Positions 34,613 through 42,870 of a DNA stretch of 64,000 nucleotides are shown here, in pieces. This stretch comes from Curtobacterium sp. 458 (GTDB lineage Bacteria > Actinomycetota > Actinomycetes > Actinomycetales > Microbacteriaceae). How positions within the stretch are numbered: position 1 is the first letter of the stretch; every line of letters begins with the position of its first letter. The stretch is taken from positions 2,072,799 to 2,136,798 of the forward strand of contig NZ_CP129104.1 of the NCBI RefSeq assembly GCF_030406605.1. The letters are read 5' to 3'. The position numbers and the translations under genes were made by a program. The notes beneath the pieces are model-generated. The model made no database searches. It was not told the DNA's origin and was given only the letters and a program-made list of their open reading frames with translations.

Positions 34613-34654
34613 GGCCTGGAGGCGCGTGGCGGGCCCGCCCCGCTCCTCCCGGCC
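34613..34654. repeat. Dispersed palindrome (GCCTCC family)
   Basis: Runs from GGCCTGGAGGCGCGTGGCGG through GGCCCGCCCC to CTCCTCCCGGCC, the same 42-bp layout as at 21277-21318. It lies between the convergent ends of proC and ktrA, where a bidirectional terminator would be expected. Confidence 0.75.
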
Positions 34655-34691
34655 GTCACGGGACCGGTCGACGCACCGCGACCCGACCAGC

Positions 34692-35402
34692 TCACTCCAC
34701 CGCTGCGAAACGCTCCAGGTCGGCCGTCGCGCCGGAGACGATGATGACGTCGTCCTCGCCGATGATGCTCTCGGGCGTGGCGGGCACGAACGCCTGACCC
34801 GGCGTCTTGATGCCGAGCACCGTGAGACCGAAGCGTGTGCGGATGACCGTCGTGGCGAGGTCCTTCCCGCGCACGGCCCGCGGCGGGAACATCTTGACGA
34901 CGGCGAAGTCCTCGTCGAACTGGATGAAGTCGAGCATGCGGCCCGACACCAGGTGCGCCGTCCGCTCTCCGGCCTCGCGCTCCGGGTAGACGACGTGGTT
35001 CGCGCCGATGCGGGACAGGATCACGCCGTGCGAGCGGCTGATGGCCTTCGCCCAGATCTGCGGGATGCCGAGGTCGACGAGGTTCGCCGTGATGAGCACG
35101 CTCGACTCGAGGTCGGAGCCGACCCCGACGACGGCGATCGCGAAGTCCTGCGCGCCGATCTGCCGGAGCGCATCCATGTCGGTGGCGTCCGCCTGGACCG
35201 CGTGCGTCACCCGGTCGGACCACTTCTGCACGAGCCCCGCGTCCGTGTCGACCACGAGGACCTCGCGGTGCTGCCGCTCGAGCTGCCCCGCGGTCGCGGC
35301 ACCGAAGCGACCGAGCCCGATCACCAGGACCGGAGCGTCGTGGCTGACGGCGCCGGCGAGCGGGTGGGTGGACGGCAACGGTGCGCGGGTGCGGTCAGCC
35401 AA
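34692..35402 (-). CDS. ktrA: Potassium channel regulatory subunit, TrkA/KtrA type
   Basis: 236 residues. The RCK-N Rossmann domain begins VLVIGLGRFGAATAGQLE and binds NAD(H) or ATP; an RCK-C domain with GKDLATTVIRTRFGLTVLGI occupies the C-terminus. Cytosolic gating ring of the KtrAB potassium transporter. It starts with TTG at 35402 and overlaps ktrB by 8 bp, with GGAGAGG about 8 nt upstream. Confidence 0.92.
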   Translation of the reverse strand: MADRTRAPLPSTHPLAGAVSHDAPVLVIGLGRFGAATAGQLERQHREVLVVDTDAGLVQKWSDRVTHAVQADATDMDALRQIGAQDFAIAVVGVGSDLESSVLITANLVDLGIPQIWAKAISRSHGVILSRIGANHVVYPEREAGERTAHLVSGRMLDFIQFDEDFAVVKMFPPRAVRGKDLATTVIRTRFGLTVLGIKTPGQAFVPATPESIIGEDDVIIVSGATADLERFAAVE

Positions 35403-36828
35403 CGATCGGCCTCTCCTCGGGACGGCGGAACAACTGCCGGCTCTGGCTGGCGGCGAGGGCTGCGGCGATCGTCACTGTACCGACCCGACCGAGGAACATC
35501 GTGGCGGCGAGCACGTACTTGCCCGCCTCCGGGAGCTCGGCGGAGATGCCGGACGAGAGCCCGCACGTGGCGAACGCCGAGATGACCTCGAAGAGGACGC
35601 GGTCGAGCGAGTCGCGTGTGATCTGCAGCAGGGCGATCGTGGCGACGGCGACGATCGTCGCACCCCAGAGCACGACGGCGACCGCGACACGGAGCACGTC
35701 GCTCGGGATCCGACGGCCGAACGCCTCCATGCTCTGCCGGCCACGGGCCTCGGCCACCGCGGCGAGGAACAGCACCGCGAGCGTCGTCACCTTGATGCCG
35801 CCGGCGGTCGAGGCCGAGCCCCCGCCGATGAACATGAGCATGTCCGTGACGAGCAGGCTCGCACCGTGCATCTGCTCGACGTCGATGGTGGCGAAGCCGC
35901 CCGAGCGGGTCATGGTCGAGAAGAACAGCGCCTGGAACGCCGTGTGGCCGGCACCGGCCTCGCCGAGTGTCGCCTTGTTGGACGCCTCGAGCGCCGTGTA
36001 GACGACCGCGCCGACGACGAGCAGCACGGCGCTCGTGACGAGGGTGAGCTTGACGTGCAGGGACCAGCGGCGCGGCGTGCGGAACTGCTTGGTGATCGTC
36101 CGGATGACCGGGAACCCGATCGAGCCCGCGACGACCGCGATCATGATGAGCGTCAGGAACCAGTAGTCGTTCGCGAACGGCGCCAGTCCCTCGGCGTTGG
36201 GGGAGAAGCCGGTGTTCGTGAAGGCCATCGCGGCGTAGTAGAACGCGTCGCCGACCGCGGTCCAGAACGGGTAGCCCGCGACGAGCACGGACGGCAGGAG
36301 CAGCAGGCCGACCGCGATCTCGATGGTCAGCGTGCTCACCGCGACCGTCGCGAGCAGCGTGCCGACCTCCCCGAGCCGGACGGCCTGCCCCTCCGGCACG
36401 GCGCCGTGGTGGGTGCGGAGCGGGTTCGAGTCCCCGGCGGCCATGAGCTTCGCCCGGAGACCGAGACGCCGGGTCACCACGAGGCCGAGGATCGATGCGA
36501 ACGTGAGCACCCCGACCGCGCCGATCTGGGTGCCGACGACGATGACGACCTTGCCGAACACCGACCAGTGCGTCGCCATGTCGACGGTCGCGAGCCCGGT
36601 GACGCACACCACGGACGCCGCCGTGAAGAGCGCGTCGGAGAAGTGCGTGGGGCGCCCGTCCGCGGCGGCCCACGGCGTCATGAAGAGCGACGTGAAGACG
36701 AAGATCAGCGCCAGGAACACGAGTATCGCCAGCCGCGACGGACTCGCTCGGAGGACCGCTCCGACCTGGCTCAGGCGACGCCGCGAGGTCGACGGGCCCA
36801 CGCGCAACTCTTCCGTGTGGTCCAGCAT
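35395..36828 (-). CDS. ktrB: Potassium uptake membrane subunit, TrkH/KtrB type
   Basis: 477 residues from ATG 36828, with GGAGG upstream. Four repeated M1-P-M2 units form the channel; selectivity-filter-like segments end in Gly as in SVVCVTGLATVDMATHWSVF, AMAFTNTGFSPN, TMTRSGGFATID and SAFATCGLSSGI. Sodium- or proton-linked potassium uptake with KtrA. Divergent from the ArsR-type gene, 74 bp away. Confidence 0.94.
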   Translation of the reverse strand: MLDHTEELRVGPSTSRRRLSQVGAVLRASPSRLAILVFLALIFVFTSLFMTPWAAADGRPTHFSDALFTAASVVCVTGLATVDMATHWSVFGKVVIVVGTQIGAVGVLTFASILGLVVTRRLGLRAKLMAAGDSNPLRTHHGAVPEGQAVRLGEVGTLLATVAVSTLTIEIAVGLLLLPSVLVAGYPFWTAVGDAFYYAAMAFTNTGFSPNAEGLAPFANDYWFLTLIMIAVVAGSIGFPVIRTITKQFRTPRRWSLHVKLTLVTSAVLLVVGAVVYTALEASNKATLGEAGAGHTAFQALFFSTMTRSGGFATIDVEQMHGASLLVTDMLMFIGGGSASTAGGIKVTTLAVLFLAAVAEARGRQSMEAFGRRIPSDVLRVAVAVVLWGATIVAVATIALLQITRDSLDRVLFEVISAFATCGLSSGISAELPEAGKYVLAATMFLGRVGTVTIAAALAASQSRQLFRRPEERPIVG

Positions 36829-36902
36829 CGTCGTATGCCTCCGGGGACATGGGCGGGTCGGATGGCATGGTACATCCGGGACGGGGCGGATAGCCTTGTC
36901 CC

Positions 36903-37418
36903 ATGGCCGACATCTTCTCCGTCGTGGCGGACCCGACCCGACGCGAGCTGCTCGGAGCACTCCTCGCCGCGTACGGCTCCGACGTCACCGGTGGGGAGCT
37001 CAGCGTCGGTCAGCTCGTCGAGAAGCTCGGCGTCAGCCAGCCCACCGTGTCGAAGCACCTCCGGGTCCTCCGCGACATCGGCCTCGTGTCCAGTCGCGAG
37101 GAGGGGCAGCACCGCTTCTACCGTCTCGACCCGGAGCCGTTGCTGCCGGTCGAGGAGTGGGTGCTGTCGTTCACGGGCGCGGTCGACGCCGACGGCACCC
37201 CGGCCACGACCGCGTGGACGCCGGACGGACAACCGGTCTCGGTGCGACGGAACGGAGCCGCGGGCAAGGCCACCGTCGAGGTCGGCACGGAGCTCGGCCG
37301 CGTGATGGCCGAGGCGTCCTACCGGGCTTCGGCGGCGCTCACGGGGGCACAGCAGGGTTGGGAGCGCGTGGTCGACCGCGGCCGGAAGCGCTTCACCCGT
37401 CGCGGCGACGAGGACTGA
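36903..37418 (+). CDS. ArsR-type HTH transcriptional regulator
   Basis: 171 residues. The N-terminal winged helix is ArsR-like: MADIFSVVADPTRRELLGAL, VGQLVEKLGVSQPTVSKHLR and VSSREEGQHRFYRLDPEPL. The second half has no clear domain and no Cys-based metal site, so it probably does not sense metals. The ATG is 6 nt after TAGCCT (36891-36896), predicting a leaderless mRNA. Confidence 0.88.
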   Translation: MADIFSVVADPTRRELLGALLAAYGSDVTGGELSVGQLVEKLGVSQPTVSKHLRVLRDIGLVSSREEGQHRFYRLDPEPLLPVEEWVLSFTGAVDADGTPATTAWTPDGQPVSVRRNGAAGKATVEVGTELGRVMAEASYRASAALTGAQQGWERVVDRGRKRFTRRGDED

Positions 37419-37421
37419 GCA

Positions 37422-37467
37422 CGCCCGCTGGTCGGCGTCCGTGCCGCCCGCTCGTCGGCGTCCGTGG
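37422..37467. repeat. Direct 23-bp duplication
   Basis: CGCCCGCTGGTCGGCGTCCG plus TGC is followed at once by CGCCCGCTCGTCGGCGTCCG plus TGG, so two copies differ at two positions. It lies just after the ArsR-type gene and 20 bp before the promoter of the small HTH gene. Confidence 0.8.
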
Positions 37468-37487
37468 CCGAGTCGTGACCGTGTGCC

Positions 37488-37517
37488 TGGACAGGTGTTC
37501 CCACCGGCCTCTACAGT
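37488..37517 (+). promoter_or_regulatory. Promoter of the small HTH gene
   Basis: TGGACA (37488-37493) and TACAGT (37512-37517) are 18 bp apart. The start codon is 78 bp further on, so this gene has a leader of about 70 nt, unlike most of its neighbours. Confidence 0.55.
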
Positions 37518-37595
37518 GATCAGAGACCACACAGGTCACACCCAACCCGTGCGTCCGACGCCCGTCGTCCCGCACGAGTCTCCCGAAGGCGGATC

Positions 37596-37790
37596 ATGAC
37601 CGGCAGTTTCGACGACGTGCGCTTCCTCACCGTGGCCGAGGTCGCGGAGATGATGCGCGTCTCGAAGATGACCGTCTACCGCATGGTGCACGCCGGGGAG
37701 CTCCCGGCCATCCGCTTCGGTCGGTCCTTCCGCGTCCCGGAGTCGGCGGTCGCCGACGTCCTGCGCGGGGGCATCGCCGACGTCGGCTGA
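37596..37790 (+). CDS. Small excisionase/BldC-like HTH protein
   Basis: 64 residues consisting almost only of a MerR-like winged HTH: FLTVAEVAEMMRVSKMTVYR, MVHAGELPAIRFGRSFRVPE and SAVADVLRGG. Proteins of this size bind DNA head to tail and include Xis and BldC. A small HTH gene next to bS22 is a conserved actinobacterial arrangement as I recall it, so it is unlikely to be a phage remnant. GAAGGCGG precedes the ATG. Confidence 0.88.
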   Translation: MTGSFDDVRFLTVAEVAEMMRVSKMTVYRMVHAGELPAIRFGRSFRVPESAVADVLRGGIADVG

Positions 37791-37822
37791 GCACCCCACC
37801 GCGCCGGGTGCGGCCGCTGTGT

Positions 37823-37851
37823 TCGACAGGACCGGCGCGCTCCGCTAGACT
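37823..37851 (+). promoter_or_regulatory. Promoter of the bS22 gene
   Basis: TCGACA (37823-37828) and TAGACT (37846-37851) are separated by 17 bp. The leader to the ATG at 37926 is about 68 nt and carries a GAGG ribosome-binding sequence. Confidence 0.6.
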
Positions 37852-37925
37852 CGGCCGGGTTGATTTTCCGCGGTCCCGACGGGCGCGGTGTCCACACATC
37901 AGCATCGTTCCGAGCGAGGTCCACT

Positions 37926-38024
37926 ATGGGTTCTGTCATCAAGAAGCGCCGCAAGCGCATGGCGAAGAAGAAGCACCGCAAGCTCCTTCGCAAGACGCGT
38001 CACCAGCGTCGCAACAAGAAGTAA
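37926..38024 (+). CDS. 30S ribosomal protein bS22 (AURKAIP1/COX24 domain)
   Basis: A 32-residue, highly basic protein: MGSVIKKRRKRMAKKKHRKL then LRKTRHQRRNKK. It matches the very small actinobacterial ribosomal protein bS22 found on the 30S subunit near the decoding region. It has its own promoter, a GAGG Shine-Dalgarno and a rho-independent terminator, fitting high expression. Confidence 0.92.
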   Translation: MGSVIKKRRKRMAKKKHRKLLRKTRHQRRNKK

Positions 38025-38042
38025 GTCCAGTACTTGCACCCG

Positions 38043-38066
38043 AAGCCCCGGTCCGCCGGGGCTTTC
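38043..38066 (+). terminator. Intrinsic terminator of the bS22 gene
   Basis: AAGCCCCGG (38043-38051) pairs with CCGGGGCTT (38056-38064) around TCCG, and the stem runs into TTTC. It starts 19 bp after the stop. Confidence 0.8.
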
Positions 38067-38153
38067 GTGTTCCCCGGGCACGGCACGACACGGCGGGCCC
38101 GCGTACGCCGCGCACGCCGGAGGGCTTCGGACGCAGGCCGGTACGCTGACCCC

Positions 38154-38408
38154 ATGCCCGCCGTGACCCTCCTGACGAAACCCGGATGCCACCTCTGCGA
38201 CGACGCGAGACCCATCGTCGAGCGGGTCGTCGCCGAACATCCCGGCGTGACGCTGCAAGAACGGTCGATCCTCGACGACGACGCCCTCCGCGAGGAGTAC
38301 GCCGAGGACATCCCGGTCGTCCTGGTCGACGGGCGTGTCCACAGCAACTGGCACGTCGACGCCGATCGGCTGCACCGTGCCCTCGAGAAGGCAGAGGCCT
38401 CCGCATGA
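38154..38408 (+). CDS. Glutaredoxin-like protein (DUF836)
   Basis: 84 residues of thioredoxin fold with a CxxC site in LLTKPGCHLCDDARPIVERV and the cis-Pro region EDIPVVLVDGRVH. Likely a cytosolic thiol-disulphide oxidoreductase, perhaps working with mycothiol; the partner is unknown. The ATG is 6 nt after TACGCT (38142-38147), predicting a leaderless mRNA. It overlaps the next gene by 4 bp. Confidence 0.88.
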   Translation: MPAVTLLTKPGCHLCDDARPIVERVVAEHPGVTLQERSILDDDALREEYAEDIPVVLVDGRVHSNWHVDADRLHRALEKAEASA

Positions 38409-38698
38409 TCCACCACGTCGTCGCCTGGACCCTCCGCGAGGACGTCGACCGCGACGCCTCGATCGCTCGCGTCCGGGAACTCCTCACGGGGCTCGTCGGC
38501 ACCGTGTCGTCGATCCGCTCGCTCGAGGTCGTCGAGAACGTCGCCTACCCCGACAAGAACTCCGACCTCGCCGTGGTCGCGACCTTCGACGACCTCGACG
38601 GGCTCGACGCGTACCAGGTCCACCCGGACCACCAGGCCGCGGCAGCGGAGATCCGCGGACTGGTCACGGGGCGGGCCGCCATCGACTGGCGGAGCTGA
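38405..38698 (+). CDS. Dabb family protein (stress-responsive A/B barrel)
   Basis: 97 residues of a dimeric alpha+beta barrel: MIHHVVAWTLREDVDRDAS, SSIRSLEVVENVAY, NSDLAVVATFDDLDGLDAYQ and VHPDHQAA. These are the landmarks of the Dabb fold, whose biochemical role is mostly undefined. Coupled by ATGA overlap to the glutaredoxin-like gene, suggesting a common redox or stress task. Confidence 0.9.
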   Translation: MIHHVVAWTLREDVDRDASIARVRELLTGLVGTVSSIRSLEVVENVAYPDKNSDLAVVATFDDLDGLDAYQVHPDHQAAAAEIRGLVTGRAAIDWRS

Positions 38699-38738
38699 GC
38701 CGCGCCTCCCGGCTGATCGCGCCGACCCTTCCGGACCG

Positions 38739-38773
38739 GAACGGCCCCCTCCCGATCGGGAGGGGGCCGTTCT
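38739..38773. terminator. Bidirectional terminator between the Dabb gene and aspS
   Basis: GAACGGCCCCCTCCC (38739-38753), loop GATC and the exact complement GGGAGGGGGCCGTTC (38758-38772) form a 15-bp stem between two convergent genes. Confidence 0.88.
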
Positions 38774-38803
38774 CGTGTGCAGCGTCCGCGCGGGCGGCTC
38801 CGC

Positions 38804-40144
38804 CTACGGGGTGAGGCGCGTCGGTCCGCGGAAGAGGTACGTGACCTCGCGGATCGACGGCTCGTGCAGCGCGAGCATCAGCACGCGGGCGAGGCCCATG
38901 CCGAAGCCGCCGTGCGGCGGGACGCCGTAGCGGAAGAAGTCGAGGTACCAGTCGATCTCGGCGGTGTCGAGACCCTTCTCCTCGGCCTGGGCCGCGAGCC
39001 GGTCGACCCGGTGCTCGCGCTGGGCGCCGGTGGAGATCTCCGCGCCGTTGAAGAGCAGGTCGTAGCTGTTCGTGAGCGTCGGGTCGTCTTCGTGGCGCAT
39101 GTGGTAGTACGGCCGGATCGACGCGTCGTAGTCGGTGACGAACACGAACTCGGAGCCGTGCGTCTCCTTCGCCCAGGCACTCACGCGTCGCTCGCCCTCG
39201 GGGTCGAGGTCGCCGTCGGCGCGCACCACGTCGTAGCCGCTGTCGGCGACGATCTTGCGGGCCTCGGCCAGGGTCACGCGCGGGAACGGAGCTGTCGGCA
39301 CGACGAACTCGAAGCCGAAGACGTCCTCGATCTCCGCGCCGTACTTCTCCTTGACGGCGGTGAACCCGGCGACGAGGACCTCCTCGTGCATGGCCATGAC
39401 GTCCTGGTGCGACTCCACCCAGGAGATCTCGGCGTCGACGCTCGTGAACTCGGTCGCGTGCCGGCTCGTGAACGAGGGGTCGGCGCGGAAGGCGTCGGCG
39501 ATCTCGAACACGGCGCCGAACCCGGCCGGCTGGGCCATCTGCTTGAAGTTCTGCGGCGACTGCGCCAGGTACGCGGTGGTCTCGAAGTACTCGAGCTGGA
39601 AGAGCTCGGCGCGCGACTCGGAGGCGGAGGCCATGAGCTTCGGCGTGTGGATCTCGATGTAGTCGCGGTCGACCCAGTACGAGCGGAACGCGTGCTCCAT
39701 CGTCGTCTGGATGCGGAAGATGAGGTTCTGCTTGCGGTTGCGGAGGTCGAGGAAGCGCCAGTCGAGCCGCTTGTCGAGCGACGAGTCGTCCGCGATCGGC
39801 GTCTCCGGGATGGCGGCGCTCACGACCTCGAGGGAACCGACCTTGACCTCGAGCCCGCCGAGCTTGACGCGCTCGTCGTGCTTCAGCGTGCCCTGGACGT
39901 GCACGAACGTGCCGTGGGCGAGCCCGGAGATCTCGTTCGTGATCGCCAGTGCTGCCTGCGCGGCGGCGTCGCCGTCCTCGGCCTCACGAGTGGCGGGGTT
40001 GACGAGCTGCGCGGCGCCGGTCTCGTCGCGGAGGACGACGAACTGCACCTTCTTCTGGTCTCGGACGGTCTCGACCCATCCGGCGACGGAGACGGGGCCG
40101 TCGGGGAGCGCGGCGAGTTCGGCGATGCGGGTGCGTTCGATCAC
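38804..40144 (-). CDS. aspS: Aspartate--tRNA(Asp/Asn) ligase, archaeal type
   Basis: 446 residues: an OB-fold anticodon-binding domain (VSVAGWVETVRDQKKVQFVV) followed by the class II core with HTPKLMASASESRAELFQ, the motif 2 region FRADPSFTSRHATEFTSVDA and motif 3 GFGMGLARVLMLAL. The short length and lack of the bacterial GAD insertion indicate the archaeal-type, usually non-discriminating enzyme, which also charges tRNA-Asn for repair by GatCAB. GTG start 8 nt after TAGACT (40158-40153, minus strand), predicting a leaderless mRNA. Confidence 0.95.
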   Translation of the reverse strand: MIERTRIAELAALPDGPVSVAGWVETVRDQKKVQFVVLRDETGAAQLVNPATREAEDGDAAAQAALAITNEISGLAHGTFVHVQGTLKHDERVKLGGLEVKVGSLEVVSAAIPETPIADDSSLDKRLDWRFLDLRNRKQNLIFRIQTTMEHAFRSYWVDRDYIEIHTPKLMASASESRAELFQLEYFETTAYLAQSPQNFKQMAQPAGFGAVFEIADAFRADPSFTSRHATEFTSVDAEISWVESHQDVMAMHEEVLVAGFTAVKEKYGAEIEDVFGFEFVVPTAPFPRVTLAEARKIVADSGYDVVRADGDLDPEGERRVSAWAKETHGSEFVFVTDYDASIRPYYHMRHEDDPTLTNSYDLLFNGAEISTGAQREHRVDRLAAQAEEKGLDTAEIDWYLDFFRYGVPPHGGFGMGLARVLMLALHEPSIREVTYLFRGPTRLTP

Positions 40145-40298
40145 GGGGGTCGAGTCTAACCGGCTCGCTCCGCGGCCGCTCCTCCACAGTGGGTGCGCCG
40201 GCTCGTTCCCTCCACAGGTCTGCCGGGAGGCACGGATCGCCGCGTGCGGATCCGTAGCGTCGTCGACGTGGCCGGGTCGCGAGTTCGGGGGAGGTCCC

Positions 40299-40640
40299 AT
40301 GACGGCAGGGACGGAGGGGCTCGCGGCCTGGCCGCCTGCGGCGGTGGCGACGGTGGTCGCGGCGGTCGTGACCACCGGGCTGACGTTGGTCGTCGCGGTG
40401 GTCGGTGGCGTCTGGGTCGTCCTGCGGTGGCGGCGGGACGTCGCGCGAGAAGAGCGTGACCGCTACTGGAGTCGACTCACGGTGGTGTTCGAGCTCATCT
40501 CGGACCGCGAGGTGGGACGGCGCGAGATCGGTCGAGGTCTCGCGAAGGCGATGTACGAAATGCAGAAGGTGCCTCGCGGCGAGGAACCGGCTGCGAAGGT
40601 GTTGGAGGAACTCTTGATCGACGGAAGGGGACGAAGGTGA
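40299..40640 (+). CDS. Single-pass membrane protein, unknown function
   Basis: 113 residues. The ATG has GGAGGT just upstream. One transmembrane helix (about 15-45, including VATVVAAVVTTGLTLVVAVV) is followed by a basic charged cytosolic part with RDVAREERDRYWSRLTVVFE and a Glu/Lys-rich end. I recognise no family. It overlaps the next gene by 4 bp, so the pair is probably an operon. Confidence 0.7.
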   Translation: MTAGTEGLAAWPPAAVATVVAAVVTTGLTLVVAVVGGVWVVLRWRRDVAREERDRYWSRLTVVFELISDREVGRREIGRGLAKAMYEMQKVPRGEEPAAKVLEELLIDGRGRR

Positions 40641-40891
40641 CCGGTCGACTACGCCGAGCGTGGGGCGAACTGGTCCGGCCGGAGCCGCGGACCGGAGCAG
40701 ACCCGCGTCCTCGCGTCGGACCCGACCCGGGTGAGGACCTGTGGGAGTGGGCGCAGCGACGCTCGATCGAATGGCAACTGCACGTCGAGGAGGGAGAGCT
40801 CCGGATGGACCTGGCACGTCGTGCGATGCGCGCGAGGGTGTTGGCCGAGGGTGACGCGGTCGCCGGGTCAGGGGAGCGAAGCGCGGAGTGA
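40637..40891 (+). CDS. Small charged protein, unknown function
   Basis: 84 residues from GTG 40637, overlapping the preceding stop by 4 bp. The sequence is rich in Arg, Glu and Trp (GEDLWEWAQRRSIEWQLHVE) with no membrane helix or known motif. Its last 24 bp overlap the 3' end of the convergent MerR gene. A partner of the membrane protein upstream is a reasonable guess. Confidence 0.6.
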   Translation: MTGRLRRAWGELVRPEPRTGADPRPRVGPDPGEDLWEWAQRRSIEWQLHVEEGELRMDLARRAMRARVLAEGDAVAGSGERSAE

Positions 40892-41242
40892 ACCGAGCGT
40901 GCCGATGAACTCCTCGGCCATGCCGGCGCGCTCGACGAGCTTCGCGTGTCGGGCCCGCGCGTCCTCCAGGAACTCGTCCAACCGTGCGGCCAGGGCCGGT
41001 TCGTCGTCGGCCGTCCGGGCGCGGAGCGCATCGACGACCCGCAGCAGTTCTGCCATCTCGTCGAGGGTGAACCCGAGGGGCTTCATGCGACGGATGACCA
41101 GCAGCCGTTCGAGGTCCTCCGCGGTGTAGACGCGGAACCCACCCGTGGTGCGTCCGCTCGGCACGAGCAGCCCGACCTCGTCGTAGTGCCGGATCGTGCG
41201 CAGGGACATGCCGGCCCGGTCGGCCAGCTCCCCGATGTGCAT
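40868..41242 (-). CDS. MerR family transcriptional regulator
   Basis: 124 residues from ATG 41242 (GGAG upstream). Typical MerR winged helix MHIGELADRAGMSLRTIRHY and YTAEDLERLLVIRRMKPLGF, followed by a coiled-coil dimer helix and no clear effector domain or metal-binding Cys. Divergent from the sulfate-permease-type gene. The 18-bp palindrome at 41271-41288 is its probable operator. Confidence 0.9.
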   Translation of the reverse strand: MHIGELADRAGMSLRTIRHYDEVGLLVPSGRTTGGFRVYTAEDLERLLVIRRMKPLGFTLDEMAELLRVVDALRARTADDEPALAARLDEFLEDARARHAKLVERAGMAEEFIGTLGSLRASLP

Positions 41243-41270
41243 CGTCTCCACGGAACCAGCGTACCGACCT

Positions 41271-41288
41271 TACCCTCACGTGAGGGTA
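41271..41288. promoter_or_regulatory. MerR operator candidate
   Basis: TACCCTCACGTGAGGGTA is a perfect 18-bp palindrome between the divergent MerR and SulP genes. TAGGGT (41287-41292) overlaps its end and ends 8 nt before the SulP ATG, so the SulP mRNA may be leaderless and controlled from this site. Confidence 0.75.
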
Positions 41289-41300
41289 GGGTTGCCGACG

Positions 41301-42791
41301 ATGTCCGCGATCACGCACGCCCCGACGCCCGCCACCGTCCTCGGGGCACTCCGTTCCCCACGCCTGCTCACCCGTGAGGTCCTCGCCGGCGTCGTGACGG
41401 CGCTCGCCCTCATCCCCGAAGCGATCTCCTTCTCGGTCGTCGCGGGTGTCGACCCGGCGGTCGGTCTGTTCTCCAGCGTGGTGATCGCCGTCGTGATCGC
41501 GATCGTCGGCGGCCGACCGGCGATGGTGTCCGCCGCCGCGGGGTCGGTCGCGCTGGTCATCGCTCCGCTCGTCCGCGACCACGGCATCGCCTACCTGGTG
41601 CCCGCGGTCCTCCTCGGCGGCGTCGTCCAGATCGTCCTCGGTCTGCTCGGGGTGGCGCGGCTCATGCGGTTCATCCCGCGGAGCGTGAACGTGGCGTTCG
41701 TGAACGCCCTCGCGATCCTCATCTTCACCGCGCAGCTGCCGAACCTGTTCGGCCACGACGTGCCGTTCGTGGTGTGGCCGCTCACGGCCCTCGGCATCGC
41801 GGTGATCGTCGGCTTCCCGTTCCTGACGAAGGCCGTCCCCGCGCCCCTCGTCGCGGTCGTCGTGATCACCGCGATCACGATCGTGTTCGGCGTCGCGGTG
41901 CCGACCGTCGGCGACGAGGGTGCCCTGCCGACGGCGCTGCCCGGGTTCAACGGCGTCACGGTCCCGGTCACGTTCGAGACGCTGCAGATCATCGCGCCGT
42001 ACGCCGTCGGCATGGCGGTGGTCGGGCTGATCGAGACGCTGCTGACCGCCCAGCTCGTCGACGCGATCACCGAGACCGGGTCGAGCAAGTGGCGGGAGTC
42101 GTGGGGGCAGGGTGTCGCGAACATCGCGTCGGCGTTCTTCGGCGGGACCGGCGGCTGCGCGATGATCGGCCAGACCGTCATCAACGTGAAGACCGCCGGC
42201 GCACGGACCCGGATCTCGACGTTCGTCGCGGGCGTCTCCGTGCTCGTGCTGACCATCGTCCTGCACGACCTCGTGGCGCAGATCCCGATGGCGGCGCTCA
42301 CCGCGGTCATGGTCATGGTCTGCGTCGCGACCTTCGACTGGCACAGCATCCGACCGAACACCCTGCGCCGGATGCCGCTCGGCGAGACCGTCGTCATGGC
42401 GCTCACGGTCGTGGTCGTGGTCGTGACGGACAACCTCGCGACGGGCGTGCTCGTCGGGGTCGTGGCTGCCGCACTGGTCTTCGCCCGCCGAGCCGCCCAC
42501 GTGGTGTCGGTCGTCCGCGAGCCCGTGGACGAGCGCACCGTCCGGTACCGGGTGCGGGGCGCGCTCTTCTTCGCGAGCTCGAACGACCTCGTGACCCGGT
42601 TCTCATACGCCGAGGACCCCGAGCACGTCGTCGTCGACATGACCGACGCGCACGTGTTCGACGCGAGCACCGTGGCCGCGCTCGACGGCGTCGAACAGCG
42701 GTACGCGCAGCACGGCTCGACCGTCCGGGTGGAGAACCTCAACACCGGCTCGGTCGCCATCCACGGGCGTCTGTCCGGCCACCTCGGCTGA
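41301..42791 (+). CDS. SulP family anion transporter
   Basis: 496 residues. The membrane domain has about 12 helices, beginning LTREVLAGVVTALALIPEAI and containing GGRPAMVSAAAGSVALVIAP, VTFETLQIIAPYAVGMAVVG and AFFGGTGGCAMIGQT. The C-terminal STAS domain includes VVVDMTDAHVFDASTVAALD. SulP proteins carry sulfate, bicarbonate or other anions; the substrate cannot be told. The MerR control is unusual for this family. Confidence 0.92.
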   Translation: MSAITHAPTPATVLGALRSPRLLTREVLAGVVTALALIPEAISFSVVAGVDPAVGLFSSVVIAVVIAIVGGRPAMVSAAAGSVALVIAPLVRDHGIAYLVPAVLLGGVVQIVLGLLGVARLMRFIPRSVNVAFVNALAILIFTAQLPNLFGHDVPFVVWPLTALGIAVIVGFPFLTKAVPAPLVAVVVITAITIVFGVAVPTVGDEGALPTALPGFNGVTVPVTFETLQIIAPYAVGMAVVGLIETLLTAQLVDAITETGSSKWRESWGQGVANIASAFFGGTGGCAMIGQTVINVKTAGARTRISTFVAGVSVLVLTIVLHDLVAQIPMAALTAVMVMVCVATFDWHSIRPNTLRRMPLGETVVMALTVVVVVVTDNLATGVLVGVVAAALVFARRAAHVVSVVREPVDERTVRYRVRGALFFASSNDLVTRFSYAEDPEHVVVDMTDAHVFDASTVAALDGVEQRYAQHGSTVRVENLNTGSVAIHGRLSGHLG

Positions 42792-42870
42792 ACGCTCGGC
42801 TGAAGGTCCCCGCAGCCGTGAATCCCCTGGGCGGGGGGTGGGAGCGTCCGGGCGACCTAGACTGGAGGTC

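Noticed and set aside
37596..37790. Excisionase-like HTH considered as a sign of a mobile element
   Set aside because: It lies beside bS22 in an arrangement that I recall as conserved, with no integrase or flanking repeats.
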